Shown: positions 25,673-34,404 of the stretch, one piece after another
Layout of the letters: each line of letters starts with the position of its first letter
Position numbering within the stretch: position 1 is the first letter of the stretch
Source of the DNA: VRUG01 sp965372745
Lineage (GTDB): Bacteria > Planctomycetota > Phycisphaerae > Sedimentisphaerales > Anaerobacaceae
Length of the DNA stretch: 64,000 nt
NCBI GenBank assembly: GCA_965372745.1
Contig: CBDVDM010000007.1
Coordinates: 5,813 to 69,812, forward strand
Reading direction: 5' to 3'
Translations under genes and position numbers: made by a program
The notes under the pieces: model-generated
Told to the model about the DNA's origin: nothing
The model's input: only the letters and a program-made list of their open reading frames with translations
Databases searched by the model: none

Positions 25673-27331
25673 TCAAATCAGTTCATTTCCTTTCCCAGTT
25701 TGCTGACGGGCATTTTCTTCTTTGGTCAGGGTAACAGGGAGGTCGAGCCAGAATTTTGAGCCTTTTCCGAGTTCGCTTTCCATGCCAATAGAGCCGGCCA
25801 ACATAGCAGCTAATTCATTACTAATGGCCAGGCCAAGTCCACTGCCTGTTGATTGGCGTGTTATCGAACCATCAACCTGGCGGAATTTTTCAAAAACCTT
25901 TTCCCTATCAGCTTCTGCGATTCCACAGCCGGTATCAGAGACAGCTATTCGTACATGTCTGTCATCTGTCATCGACGTTTTGATTTCGATTTTGCCGTGC
26001 TCGGGTGTGAATTTTACGGCATTACTCACAAAGTTATACAGTATCTGCTGAACTTTTCCACCATCAGTCATAAGTTCAGGTATATCGGCATCGACTCGCA
26101 GCTTAACTTTGATTCTCTTTTTTCTTGTAATACCGGCAAAAGAAGCTACGACTACATCGCATAATTGCTTCAGGGATGTTTTTTCAATGTGCAGTTTCAC
26201 TTTATCTGCCTGCGATTTTGCCATCTCGAGCAGGTCGTTAATCATATTAAGCAGGTTCTTTCCGCCGGTAATGATATTCTCTGCATATCTTTTTGCTTTG
26301 TCTTCTTTTAAGACTTCGGGTCTTTCACGAATAATCTCGGCGAAACCAAGTATCGCGTTTAAAGGGGTACGGAACTCGTGACTTATATTTGCCAGGAATT
26401 CGTCCTTTAATTTATTAGCTTTGAACAACTCGATATTTCTTTCTGAAAGCTCGACGATTTTATCATCAAGCTGTTTGTTGGTTTGACGCAGTTTTTCCTG
26501 AGCTGCCTGCAGGCCATCAAGCATGTGGTTGAATGCTTCAGCCAGCTTTTCATATTCGTCTCTGGTCTTAATTACACTTCGGATGTTGAGATTTCCTTCT
26601 GCAACATTATTTGCAATAGCTCGCAGCTGTCGAATTGGACTTAAGATTACCCGCTGAGTGATTATGTAAAAGGCAACAACTGCGCCAACGCCGCCAATCA
26701 AACCTGCTATAATTATCAGTATCCTGTTCATAAGAACTGTCCTGGTTATTTCGCCGGCAGCTCTTTTAATAACTGCAGCACCTATCGGTTCATTGTTGTT
26801 AAACGCAGTGGCTGAACCCTGGGGATTGTGACATGCAAGACAGTTTTCACCAGCTCTGAAAACCCGCACGTAATGGCTGTAAAGGACCCTGCCGTCTCTG
26901 GCTAAATGGGTTTTGTCGTCTCTGCTTTGACTTGATTTTAGAAACTCGACCATTTCACGCTGCTGTTGTGTCAATGTATCGAGACTTTTGTCGCTTTCAG
27001 CTTTAAAGCGAATCCAGATTATTTCAGGTTCGTTTACATCAATCTGCCGGCCGGTATTATCCAGCGAGACAAGAGCGGTTTGGTCCGGCTGTTTCAACTT
27101 GAAGTGGTTTCGCAACAGCACCTCGGTTTTAGCTCTTCCGGAATCAAGAGAGGATTTTCTTGTCAGCTGACCCATCCAGACATACGGGATAGCTAACGCC
27201 AGTCCCAGAACAAGCAGCACTGCTGCTCCAAAGGCCAGGCGACATTTCTCTGCCAGCGAAAGAGGTGACAGATGCAAAAACACCAGAACCCTGTGATAAG
27301 TTTTGCCTATCTGCTTACGCATAAATTTCAA
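25673..27331 (-). CDS. Sensor histidine kinase with an extracytoplasmic c-heme motif
   Basis: 552 residues. Layout: N-terminal membrane helix (about 31-52), an extracytoplasmic region (about 53-202) of the Tll0287/DUF3365-like type carrying a covalent heme c motif C164-LA-C167-H168 in a GENCLACHNPQG context, a second membrane helix (about 203-226), HAMP (about 227-280), coiled coil, HisKA with phosphorylated His318 in ISHEFRTPLN, and a HATPase domain with N-box, DTGCGI (G1) and GSGLGLAIS (G2). The heme could sense redox state, oxygen or nitric oxide. No response regulator is adjacent, so it is an orphan. The nearest genes, coaD and aspS, give no clue to its output. Confidence 0.9.
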   Translation of the reverse strand: MKFMRKQIGKTYHRVLVFLHLSPLSLAEKCRLAFGAAVLLVLGLALAIPYVWMGQLTRKSSLDSGRAKTEVLLRNHFKLKQPDQTALVSLDNTGRQIDVNEPEIIWIRFKAESDKSLDTLTQQQREMVEFLKSSQSRDDKTHLARDGRVLYSHYVRVFRAGENCLACHNPQGSATAFNNNEPIGAAVIKRAAGEITRTVLMNRILIIIAGLIGGVGAVVAFYIITQRVILSPIRQLRAIANNVAEGNLNIRSVIKTRDEYEKLAEAFNHMLDGLQAAQEKLRQTNKQLDDKIVELSERNIELFKANKLKDEFLANISHEFRTPLNAILGFAEIIRERPEVLKEDKAKRYAENIITGGKNLLNMINDLLEMAKSQADKVKLHIEKTSLKQLCDVVVASFAGITRKKRIKVKLRVDADIPELMTDGGKVQQILYNFVSNAVKFTPEHGKIEIKTSMTDDRHVRIAVSDTGCGIAEADREKVFEKFRQVDGSITRQSTGSGLGLAISNELAAMLAGSIGMESELGKGSKFWLDLPVTLTKEENARQQTGKGNELI

Positions 27332-27389
27332 TTTACTAAAAGCTGTTATGTGGCGTTATGCTTTTAATTATCTGTGGTTTTCGCAGCAA

Positions 27390-29207
27390 TCATTTCCTGT
27401 CATCTTCATTCTTTTCTATCTGGTGCAGGTGTTTTTGAGTTCGCAGGTTTAATTCTTCAAGCTGTTTCTGGTCAACTTCGCTCGGTGCATTGGTCATAAG
27501 ACACTGGCCACGCTGAGTTTTCGGAAAAGCGATAACATCTCTTATATTTTCAGTGCCTGTAAGCAGCATAATCATCCTGTCCAGGCCGAATGCAATTCCT
27601 CCGTGCGGCGGTGCACCATATTCCAGGGCCTTTAAGAAAAACCCAAATTGTTGTTCAGCCTGTTTTTTGGAGATATTAAGAAGTGCAAAGATTTTTCGTT
27701 GCACTTTAGTGTCATGAATACGGATACTGCCGCCGCCTATTTCCGAGCCGTTTACTACAAGGTCGTAAGCCTGCGAATTTATTGAAGCCGGGCTACTGTC
27801 GAGCTTGTCTAAATCTTCAGGCACAGGGGCGGTAAAGGGATGATGCAGTGAATCATAGCGTTTTTCGGCCTCGTTCCATTCGAACAGCGGAAAATCAACT
27901 ATCCAGACAAATTCAAATCTGTTCTCATTGTAAAGCTCTAACTGTCTGCCGAGTCTGCATCTTAGCGGGGCAAGAGCCTTATTGGCAACCGGTTCGGTAT
28001 CGGCAATCAACAAAATCAGGTCGCCGTCTTTTGCTTCAAAGCGTCCGGCTATCTCGTCGAGTTGCTTGGGTTTAAAGAACTTGGCGATACTGCTTGCCAA
28101 AGTAATTTTGCCGTCCTGCTGCTTTACTTTTAGCCATGCAAGTCCTTTGGCGCCGTAGTCACCGACAAAGTCGGTCATGGTTTTTTCAATATCACTTCGT
28201 GAGTATTTATCGCCGCCTCCGGGCGCACATAAACCTTTAACAATACCGCCTTTTTCAATGACAGAAGCAAAAACCTTAAAGTCGCAGTTCTTTACAATGT
28301 CAGAAATATCTTTTAACTTCATATCAAAACGCAGGTCAGGACGGTCAATACCATAATCATTCATGGCCTGCTCGTAACTCATCCTGCGAATCGGAACTGC
28401 CACATCGACATTCAGGATTTGTTTCCAGACTTCGGCAATCATTTTTTCGTGAATGCCGATAATGTCATCGCAATCAACGAAACTTGCTTCGACGTCGATT
28501 TGAGTAAATTCTGCCTGGCGGTCGGCGCGAGGGTCTTCGTCACGGAAACAGCGTACTATCTGGAAATATTTGTCGACACCTGAAACCATTAGAATCTGCT
28601 TGAATAATTGCGGCGATTGAGGCAGTGCATAGAAAGAGTTTTTGACCAGCCTGCTTGGTACTAAAAAGTCCCTTGCGCCTTCGGGCGTGCTTTTTGCAAG
28701 CATGGGAGTTTCAATTTCCCAAAAGCCTGCCTTGTCAAAATAGTCGCGTACAATTTTTGTTACACGATGTCGTATGTGCAGTTTGTGCTGCATTTTGGGT
28801 CTTCGCAAATCGATATACCTGCTGGTCAGGCGAAGTTCTTCATTGGTTTTTTCGGCGTTGTCAATCTCGAACGGCGGGGTCCTGGCGATATTAAGAATTT
28901 CAAGTTCTTTGACGGCAATTTCAATCTGTCCCGTAGGCAGTTTCGGGTTTTCCATGCCATCACCTCGCGGCTGAACAACACCTTCGGCAGCGATGACCCA
29001 TTCATCGCGTGCTGTTTTTGCAAGTTCATGAGCTTTCGGCTGAGTTTCCGGATTGAAAACCAGTTGTGTTACACCTTCTCTGTCACGCAGGTCAATAAAA
29101 ACCAGTCCGCCGTGGTCACGATATGACTTGACCCAGCCGGCGAGAATTACTTTTGTACCTGCATTATCCAGACGAAGCTGGCCGCAATTATGTGTTCTTT
29201 TGAGCAT
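27390..29207 (-). CDS. aspS: Aspartyl-tRNA synthetase
   Basis: 605 residues from ATG at 29207, which has an AGAGG ribosome-binding site about 6 nt upstream; a longer frame to 29222 is less likely. It charges tRNA-Asp, or both tRNA-Asp and tRNA-Asn if non-discriminating. Bacterial-type architecture: N-terminal OB fold (VILAGWVKSYRDHGGLVFIDLRDREG), class II core with RCFRDEDPRADRQAEFTQID (motif 2), the inserted GAD domain, and motif 3 GIAFGLDRMIMLL at the C-terminus. No gatCAB genes are visible, so the discrimination mode is unknown. A dispersed hairpin repeat lies just upstream. Confidence 0.97.
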   Translation of the reverse strand: MLKRTHNCGQLRLDNAGTKVILAGWVKSYRDHGGLVFIDLRDREGVTQLVFNPETQPKAHELAKTARDEWVIAAEGVVQPRGDGMENPKLPTGQIEIAVKELEILNIARTPPFEIDNAEKTNEELRLTSRYIDLRRPKMQHKLHIRHRVTKIVRDYFDKAGFWEIETPMLAKSTPEGARDFLVPSRLVKNSFYALPQSPQLFKQILMVSGVDKYFQIVRCFRDEDPRADRQAEFTQIDVEASFVDCDDIIGIHEKMIAEVWKQILNVDVAVPIRRMSYEQAMNDYGIDRPDLRFDMKLKDISDIVKNCDFKVFASVIEKGGIVKGLCAPGGGDKYSRSDIEKTMTDFVGDYGAKGLAWLKVKQQDGKITLASSIAKFFKPKQLDEIAGRFEAKDGDLILLIADTEPVANKALAPLRCRLGRQLELYNENRFEFVWIVDFPLFEWNEAEKRYDSLHHPFTAPVPEDLDKLDSSPASINSQAYDLVVNGSEIGGGSIRIHDTKVQRKIFALLNISKKQAEQQFGFFLKALEYGAPPHGGIAFGLDRMIMLLTGTENIRDVIAFPKTQRGQCLMTNAPSEVDQKQLEELNLRTQKHLHQIEKNEDDRK

Positions 29208-29565
29208 TACAAACCTCTTCAATAAAACTTTACCAGGCCGTTATATATCAATTTCCATTAATTAAGGTTAGCCCCCAACTTTATGTTGGGGGTTTTTAGA
29301 CTTTACAAAAAACGTCAAATCCCTGATTACAGGATAGTCAGCATAGTCCAATAAAGCTGTTTCGTCAATAAACTTTAGTGAATTGGTATGTTGGTAAGGA
29401 CATTGATATATCGTTTTCAGCGAATGGTCGTAAGGGCCGAGATTATATGCGGTAGATAAATGCCCAAATAGGCCAAAGTTTTACCGTTCACCATAATTTT
29501 TCTTTTGAACAAATAATCCTGATGGCAGGTCATTGGCCTAATTCTCAGAGCATGTCGAGTTTTCC
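29208..29565. other. 358-nt gap: aspS leader and unassigned sequence
   Basis: The part next to aspS holds its leader and the hairpin repeat at 29245-29297. The remainder contains no convincing gene. A 25-codon minus-strand frame (29417-29494, MVNGKTLAYLGIYL...) is open but has no support and may be a remnant. Confidence 0.4.
29245..29297 (+). repeat. Dispersed hairpin repeat, copy 1
   Basis: An ATATCAATTTC-TTAATTAA-GTTAGCCCCCA segment leads into a hairpin CCCCCAAC/GTTGGGGG (29272-29279, 29285-29292) followed by TTTTT. A near-identical leader and a similar hairpin occur at 47121-47170 after ompH. On the plus strand it has the form of a terminator, but here no plus-strand gene precedes it. Confidence 0.7.
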
Positions 29566-30000
29566 TTATTCCTTTTCTTTTTTCTCTTTAATAACCTCTT
29601 TCACACCTTCAAGAAACCCTTTTAGGGCGTCCTTTGCTATTTCCATTGTTTTCTGGCCTGCATCTTTAGCAGTCTCCAAAGTTGCCTTCGCAGCATGTTT
29701 AGCAAGAACAGCGGTTTTTGCACCAGCCTGCTTTGTTCCTTCAATTATGCCCTGTGCCGCCTCTTTAGTTAAGTCCGTCACTTTCACTTTAGCTCCCTGG
29801 GCACCCTGGATAACGCCTTTCATAGCGTCCCTGGCAGCGGCTTCCACTTTTTCTTTAGTGGGTTCTGTTTTCTCCAATACTTTTTTAACTGTCTCTCTGG
29901 TAATCTCGCCCACCCTCGTTTTAAGGTCCTCACCTTTTTCTGCGGCCTTCACCACAGCATTTCTGACAGCCTGGGTTACTTTACTTTCCTCTTGTTCCAT
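29566..30000 (-). CDS. Lysine/alanine/glutamate-rich amphipathic helical protein (LEA- or phasin-like)
   Basis: 144 residues, almost entirely Ala, Lys, Glu, Thr, Gly and Val, with no cysteine or aromatic residue beyond one Phe. It is built from loosely repeated 11-residue units such as KDAGQKTMEIAKDALKG and KQAGAKTAVLAKHAAKA, as in group 3 LEA proteins and apolipoprotein-like helices. Such proteins coat lipid or polyester surfaces or protect against desiccation. A GGAG ribosome-binding site lies 9 nt upstream of the ATG. It is 100 nt downstream of a patatin-like lipase on the same strand. No specific function can be assigned. Confidence 0.75.
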   Translation of the reverse strand: MEQEESKVTQAVRNAVVKAAEKGEDLKTRVGEITRETVKKVLEKTEPTKEKVEAAARDAMKGVIQGAQGAKVKVTDLTKEAAQGIIEGTKQAGAKTAVLAKHAAKATLETAKDAGQKTMEIAKDALKGFLEGVKEVIKEKKEKE

Positions 30001-30100
30001 GATTTGTCTCCACTTATCGAACAGGTTAGCACTTCATATTATTCCGGCAATATCATCAATAGTATCTTTTGTTTTCTTTACCGATTTGAAATTATTTTCT

Positions 30101-31075
30101 TCAGGTATTTGTTGTCCTTTTCTTTTCCATAAATGTTGCAATTTGTGTTCTTGCTTCCCTGTATCCCTCATCGATAGCCTCCTGGGCCTGATGGAAATCC
30201 AAAAATCGGATGTGTCCCAGTTTCGGTTGTATCAGAATATCGGGGGGTTCGGTTTTTAACCTGGTGGCGGTAATCTGCATTTCCATAATGTAGATGGAAC
30301 TTGCCAGTACCTCGAAGATGTTTGGCGCAGGGTCTTTTTTCATCCATTGTTTTATCTGTGCCAAAATGGAAGTACTTGGTGCACCAGCCCGTTTGTTCAA
30401 GGTGTCAATTACATTACGAACCAGCGTATTCTGAACAATGAAACGACTATGCTTTGCAGGTGGTGTTGGCCGGGATTTGGAATGAGCATTATTTCTGTTT
30501 TCCACAATGTCATGATTCAGGTCAACGGCAATAACTATGTCGGCACCCATCTGTCGCGATACATTTACAGGCACAGGATTAACCAAACCGCCATCAACCA
30601 GAAATGTGCCATTTTTCTTTACCGGAGTGAAAATGCCGGGGACTGAGATACTGGCCCGAATAGCTTCAACTATGTCTCCATCCCGTATGTTCACCTCACA
30701 TCCGGTATTCAAATCGGTGCAAATAACGCATAAAGGCAGAGAAAGTTCTTCGATGTTCTTTTCGGATATATGCTCGCGAACCGAATCAGCTATTTTTTTG
30801 CCATCGATTAGCCCTGATTTTGGGAAAACCATATCAAAGAGCAATGCGATTTGTTTTTTATCAAGTTCCAGGATGGTGTTCCTCAGCGTTTCAATCTTGC
30901 CGGCGGCATAGAAGGCCCCAACCAATGCACCAATACTTGTACCAGCTACATAGTCCACACGAACCCCAGCTTCAGTCAAAGCCTGAATCACGCCAATGTG
31001 AGCCCATCCACGAGCCGAGCCTGAACCCAGGACCAAACCAATTTTCTTTGAAGAAATATGTTTATTAGTTTTCAT
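30101..31075 (-). CDS. Patatin-like phospholipase (RssA/YlbK type)
   Basis: 324 residues. The Ser-Asp catalytic dyad of patatins is visible: glycine-rich oxyanion loop GSGSARGWAHIG (about 17-28), nucleophile motif GTSIG with Ser47, and the DGG motif with Asp161 in LVDGGLVNPVPV. The extra C-terminal 130 residues are less conserved. There is no signal peptide or membrane helix, so it is cytoplasmic or peripheral. Bacterial members cleave phospholipid acyl chains. It lies upstream of a helical surface-binding-type protein and downstream of a UbiB/phasin pair, hinting at a lipid or granule theme. Confidence 0.9.
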   Translation of the reverse strand: MKTNKHISSKKIGLVLGSGSARGWAHIGVIQALTEAGVRVDYVAGTSIGALVGAFYAAGKIETLRNTILELDKKQIALLFDMVFPKSGLIDGKKIADSVREHISEKNIEELSLPLCVICTDLNTGCEVNIRDGDIVEAIRASISVPGIFTPVKKNGTFLVDGGLVNPVPVNVSRQMGADIVIAVDLNHDIVENRNNAHSKSRPTPPAKHSRFIVQNTLVRNVIDTLNKRAGAPSTSILAQIKQWMKKDPAPNIFEVLASSIYIMEMQITATRLKTEPPDILIQPKLGHIRFLDFHQAQEAIDEGYREARTQIATFMEKKRTTNT

Positions 31076-31754
31076 CTATTTTTCTGATTCTACGTTGGGT
31101 CGATGTGCTTTACTCACTATTCGAGTCGTAGCGCGCAAGCGATCCCGAGCAAAACATAACTGCTGATTTTAACCGGAAATGCCTTAATGTAAAGGGCTAA
31201 TTGGTTAAGGAATGTTTAAGCGAGGCGATTCAATGGGGAAAATGTGCTGGTTTATAAAACAGTATTAAAACTGACACCTTTAATGGAAATTTTAGAGAAA
31301 ATCCGAACCGAAGATACAAAGATTACCTGAATGATTTTTTCTATATATAATCGTCTCGTTTTTTCCTTTCCAAAAGGCGATTTTGGTTTTGAAAAATCCA
31401 GAATTTTGAAAAAATAGCGAAATTTGGGATTAAATTTCGGTGGTTTTTGGGAATGGATGTGGGTTTTTAGGTTAAAAACGGGGATTTGAGTCGAGCAAAT
31501 GCGCAAGTTTTCAAAAAACAGCGTCAAAAGTGTGCAAAAAGTAACAAAAATTCGCATAAATTGACACAAAACTACATCAAAATGATATGAAATGACCTAA
31601 AAATGACAAACTCAAAATAAGCGCTTGCGCGTTTGATTGAAAAGCACAACGCCACGATGTAAAGCTGCAATTTCCGGTTCTGTTCTTGGAAATCTTGCCA
31701 TAGTTTAAATCCTTTCAAAAACTACTTTCTGTTTGGCATAAATTCTGAATTCCT
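31076..31754. other. 679-nt region with low-complexity sequence and a tiny gene remnant
   Basis: The left part holds the patatin promoter region and a CCTTAA/TTAAGG inverted pair (about 31172-31201). The middle (31260-31610) is A/T-rich low-complexity sequence whose only long open frame (minus, 31252-31569) has a phenylalanine/lysine-biased composition and no recognisable fold. A 29-codon frame with a good ribosome-binding site occupies 31612-31701. Confidence 0.4.
31612..31701 (-). pseudogene. 29-codon frame MARFPRTEPEIAAL..., possible gene remnant
   Basis: A short minus-strand frame with an AAAGGA ribosome-binding site about 9 nt upstream of its ATG encodes MARFPRTEPEIAALHRG and ends after 29 residues. 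The N-terminus looks like a true protein start (basic, then a regular helix), while the end is abrupt. It could be the intact 5' end of a decayed gene or a genuine micro-protein; I cannot tell which. Confidence 0.3.
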
Positions 31755-32360
31755 CTACTCCAAATCATCAGGGTAAATAAGTTGTTCTTCAGCAACAAAA
31801 CCTCCATAAACTCGCTCGCCGCTACCTGCCTTGTAATAGTAATCTTTCTCGATTGGCCCTATTGCAATTGCACAACAGCGATAATTCATTATTTTGGTAT
31901 ATTTTTCAAAAACATTGGTTTTAAAAACTGGCGATGAAGGCGACAAAATTAAATACCGACCATAATTTTTCTTAGCATCAGGAATAAGCGATGATACGTA
32001 ATTCATAATTTTTTTCCGCTCTTCTATGGAAAGGCAGTGATATTCATCAGTTGGAATAGGAATGATAAGACAATACTTAACTTTGTAATCACTTGTCAAC
32101 ATTGGGGAGAGGTCGCAATCCTTATATTTTTGTTGTATCTGATTAAAAAGAAGTTTACCATCAGATGGGTTGTACTCTGGAAAACATATTTGTCCCATAC
32201 TGACTTTCGTCTCGATTTCTGATGACTGCTTACCCTTAGGTGTATCAGCCTCGTCAGGTAAAAAGAGAGAATAAACAAGAATAGCGCCCATGAAAATAGT
32301 GAGAATGATAAGTTTTTTATTGGCTGACACAATTCCACCTCTTTTTCTGCTTAACTTCAT
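31755..32360 (-). CDS. Unknown single-pass membrane-anchored protein
   Basis: 201 residues from the ATG at 32360; a TTG four codons earlier is also in frame. The N-terminus is basic (MKLSRKRGG) followed by one hydrophobic segment (about 17-35: IILTIFMGAILVYSLFLP), then a soluble domain of about 165 residues with a few cysteines (CFPEYNP, CDLSPM, CLIIPIP, CLSIEER, CCAIAIGP). No family is recognised. No ribosome-binding site stands out. It is last in a minus-strand run after the UbiB-like gene but separated from it by 334 nt. Confidence 0.65.
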   Translation of the reverse strand: MKLSRKRGGIVSANKKLIILTIFMGAILVYSLFLPDEADTPKGKQSSEIETKVSMGQICFPEYNPSDGKLLFNQIQQKYKDCDLSPMLTSDYKVKYCLIIPIPTDEYHCLSIEERKKIMNYVSSLIPDAKKNYGRYLILSPSSPVFKTNVFEKYTKIMNYRCCAIAIGPIEKDYYYKAGSGERVYGGFVAEEQLIYPDDLE

Positions 32361-32694
32361 TAAATCAAACAACTTACAAGTCTTTTTGCCCGTTTAATCT
32401 GTCGCAGAGCACGCTTACTTTGCCACAAATCAAATTGGTTTTGCCTCTACGCAGCGTGCGCAGCGACAAAGTAAACTTACTTAGCCGCAAATCAAATCGA
32501 CTTTGCCATCAAAGTAAACCGCCTTGGCGGAAAAGGCAACTGATTTTGGCTTGCATTTTTCGTTTTGCTTCCGCACCTCGTCCATGAGTTCCTGACTCTT
32601 TTTGAGCGTTTTTTCTGCCGATTTTGAAATCTTTTTCTTCAGGCATTTGCTGTCTTTTTTTTGCAATACAAATTTACGATTATATTCTCCCCGG
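32361..32694. other. 334-nt gap with an imperfect local duplication
   Basis: CACAAATCAAATTGGTTTTGCC (32421-32442, with the wording on both sides of it) recurs in diverged form as CGCAAATCAAATCGACTTTGCC (32486-32507), giving a local duplication about 65 nt apart. The palindrome CCGCCTTGGCGG lies at 32519-32530. A 61-codon minus-strand frame (32481-32666) covers part of this gap and is listed separately at low confidence. Confidence 0.4.
32481..32666 (-). CDS. Doubtful small lysine-rich protein
   Basis: 61 residues starting at TTG, with a lysine-rich helical first half (KSAEKTLKKSQELMDEVRKQNEK) and a short tail ending FDGKVDLICG. No clear ribosome-binding site. The tail overlaps one arm of the local duplication. 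It could be a real micro-protein or chance; the composition of the helix resembles the neighbouring phasin-like gene. Confidence 0.25.
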   Translation of the reverse strand: MQKKDSKCLKKKISKSAEKTLKKSQELMDEVRKQNEKCKPKSVAFSAKAVYFDGKVDLICG

Positions 32695-34389
32695 TTACAT
32701 CTTCCCGTGGCGCATAATAGAAATCAATAACCAGAAACCCATAGCGCCTGCGGTCAGAAATCCAATGATGCCTATAATAGGAATCTCATGCCACTTAGGC
32801 GGGATACCTGACAAAACAATAAGAGAAGAGCCAATTACCAACGAAGAAAGCACGATGCCATAAACAATACGGTTGCTGATGCAGTCGTGCGCTTTAAGCA
32901 TTGGTTCCAGCCCTTTGTGTTCGAATTCTAAGTGGAGTTTCCCCTGCTTGATTTTGTTAATGATGCTCCTGGTATCAGTGGGAAGTTCCCGAAGTACGAC
33001 CTCCCAATCCAAGCTTGTGGTATAAAGATTCTTTCGCAACTTGCGGATGCTTAATCTTTCGCTCAATAACTTCTCGACGAAAGGTTTCATGTGTTCAATG
33101 ATGTCGAACTCCGGCGACAATTTGCGTCCGTTGCCTTCCACCGTAATCAGTGCTTTGTCCATCAGGTAGAAAACAGGGGGCAGCTTCAAATTGTGGCGCA
33201 TCAGCAATTGGATAAGCTGCATGAGCAGGCTGCCCATACGTATATCTTTGAGCGGTCGATACAGATGCTGCTCAACAAAATCTGCAATATCCGCTTCGAG
33301 ACTTTCAATATTTTCAGCACTTTCGAGTTGTGACAGTCGAAGAAGTGAACGAGTTATCCGTTTGGTGTTGCGACGTACAATGCCCGCTATCAGTTCCCCA
33401 AGGCGTTCCCTGTTACGCCCGGTTAAAGTTCCCGTCATACCGTAATCTAAGAGACAAATGACATTATCCGGAAGAACCAGTATGTTACCGGGATGTGGGT
33501 CGGCGTGAAAAAAACCGTGTTCAAATATCTGTTTGAGAATTATATCAGCTTCGCGGTCTGCGATTAGTTCCAGATTAAGATTTGCATCGGCCAGGGCATC
33601 GAGGTTGGAAACCTTAATACCTTTCACAAATTCCATGGTCAGCACCTTATCCGTCGTCAGATGCCTATAAACCTTTGGGACATATATAGTGGTGTCCGAC
33701 CGGAAGTTTCTTGCAAATCGTTCGATGTTTCCGGCTTCGATATCAAAATTCAACTCTCTTTTAATAGTGTGAGAAAACTCCTGAACGATACCGACCGGGT
33801 CGAGCGTTTCCATTTTAGGGAAGTGCTTTTCTACCAGTTCGGCTAAATGGAACATGATTTCCAGATCCACCTCGATTGTTGCGTGTATTCCTGGTCGCTG
33901 GACTTTTACCGCTGCCACTGTACCGTCCTGCAGAACAGCTCTGTGTACCTGGGAAATAGAGGCTGAAGCAACCGGTGTTTCGTCAAATTCCTTGAAGAGG
34001 ACTTCGAGAGAATCGCCGAGTTCAGTTTCGATAATCTTCCGAACCTGGCTTGCAGGGAAAGCTGGGACGGTATCCTGGAGTTTTTCAAATTCCGCGCACG
34101 CTTCCGGCGGAACCATGTCGGGACGTGTGCTGGCTAACTGCCCTAATTTGATAAAGGATGGACCAAGTTCCTCCAGAACCATCCTGAATCGTTGCCATCG
34201 TGTTAATGGAGTGAGCGGTGCCTCTGCTTTGTGCTTGGTGAAGAAACGTCTGCTTATTCCGAGTTGCCTGTATAGCCCCACTCTTGTTACTAAATCACCC
34301 AGACCGTGCTTTAGTAATACTGACACAACCTGTCTGTACCGCTTAATGTGGCGGTATCCACGCTGAATGGAGCCTATTTTCAGAAGCAA
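32695..34389 (-). CDS. UbiB/ABC1/AarF-family atypical kinase
   Basis: 564 residues from a TTG at 34389, 15 nt after the phasin-like gene. The UbiB family signature is visible: the KxGQ-type N-lobe helix (FIKLGQLASTRPDMVP), the alanine-rich loop region (ASISQVHRAVLQDGTVAAVKVQRPGI), HADPHPGNI (catalytic-loop aspartate and HxDxHxxN) and LLDYGMTG (metal-binding DFG-like). Two hydrophobic helices end the protein (about 505-555). Family members act in quinone and lipid metabolism as ATPases of unclear substrate. No ubiquinone or menaquinone gene is nearby. Pairing with a phasin-like protein is seen in several bacteria. Confidence 0.92.
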   Translation of the reverse strand: MLLKIGSIQRGYRHIKRYRQVVSVLLKHGLGDLVTRVGLYRQLGISRRFFTKHKAEAPLTPLTRWQRFRMVLEELGPSFIKLGQLASTRPDMVPPEACAEFEKLQDTVPAFPASQVRKIIETELGDSLEVLFKEFDETPVASASISQVHRAVLQDGTVAAVKVQRPGIHATIEVDLEIMFHLAELVEKHFPKMETLDPVGIVQEFSHTIKRELNFDIEAGNIERFARNFRSDTTIYVPKVYRHLTTDKVLTMEFVKGIKVSNLDALADANLNLELIADREADIILKQIFEHGFFHADPHPGNILVLPDNVICLLDYGMTGTLTGRNRERLGELIAGIVRRNTKRITRSLLRLSQLESAENIESLEADIADFVEQHLYRPLKDIRMGSLLMQLIQLLMRHNLKLPPVFYLMDKALITVEGNGRKLSPEFDIIEHMKPFVEKLLSERLSIRKLRKNLYTTSLDWEVVLRELPTDTRSIINKIKQGKLHLEFEHKGLEPMLKAHDCISNRIVYGIVLSSLVIGSSLIVLSGIPPKWHEIPIIGIIGFLTAGAMGFWLLISIMRHGKM

Positions 34390-34404
34390 TGTACAGTTTC
34401 CTTG

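Noticed and set aside
31252..31569. 105-codon minus-strand open frame
   Set aside because: Biased low-complexity Phe/Lys/Ile composition in AT-rich sequence, no ribosome-binding site and no recognisable fold.
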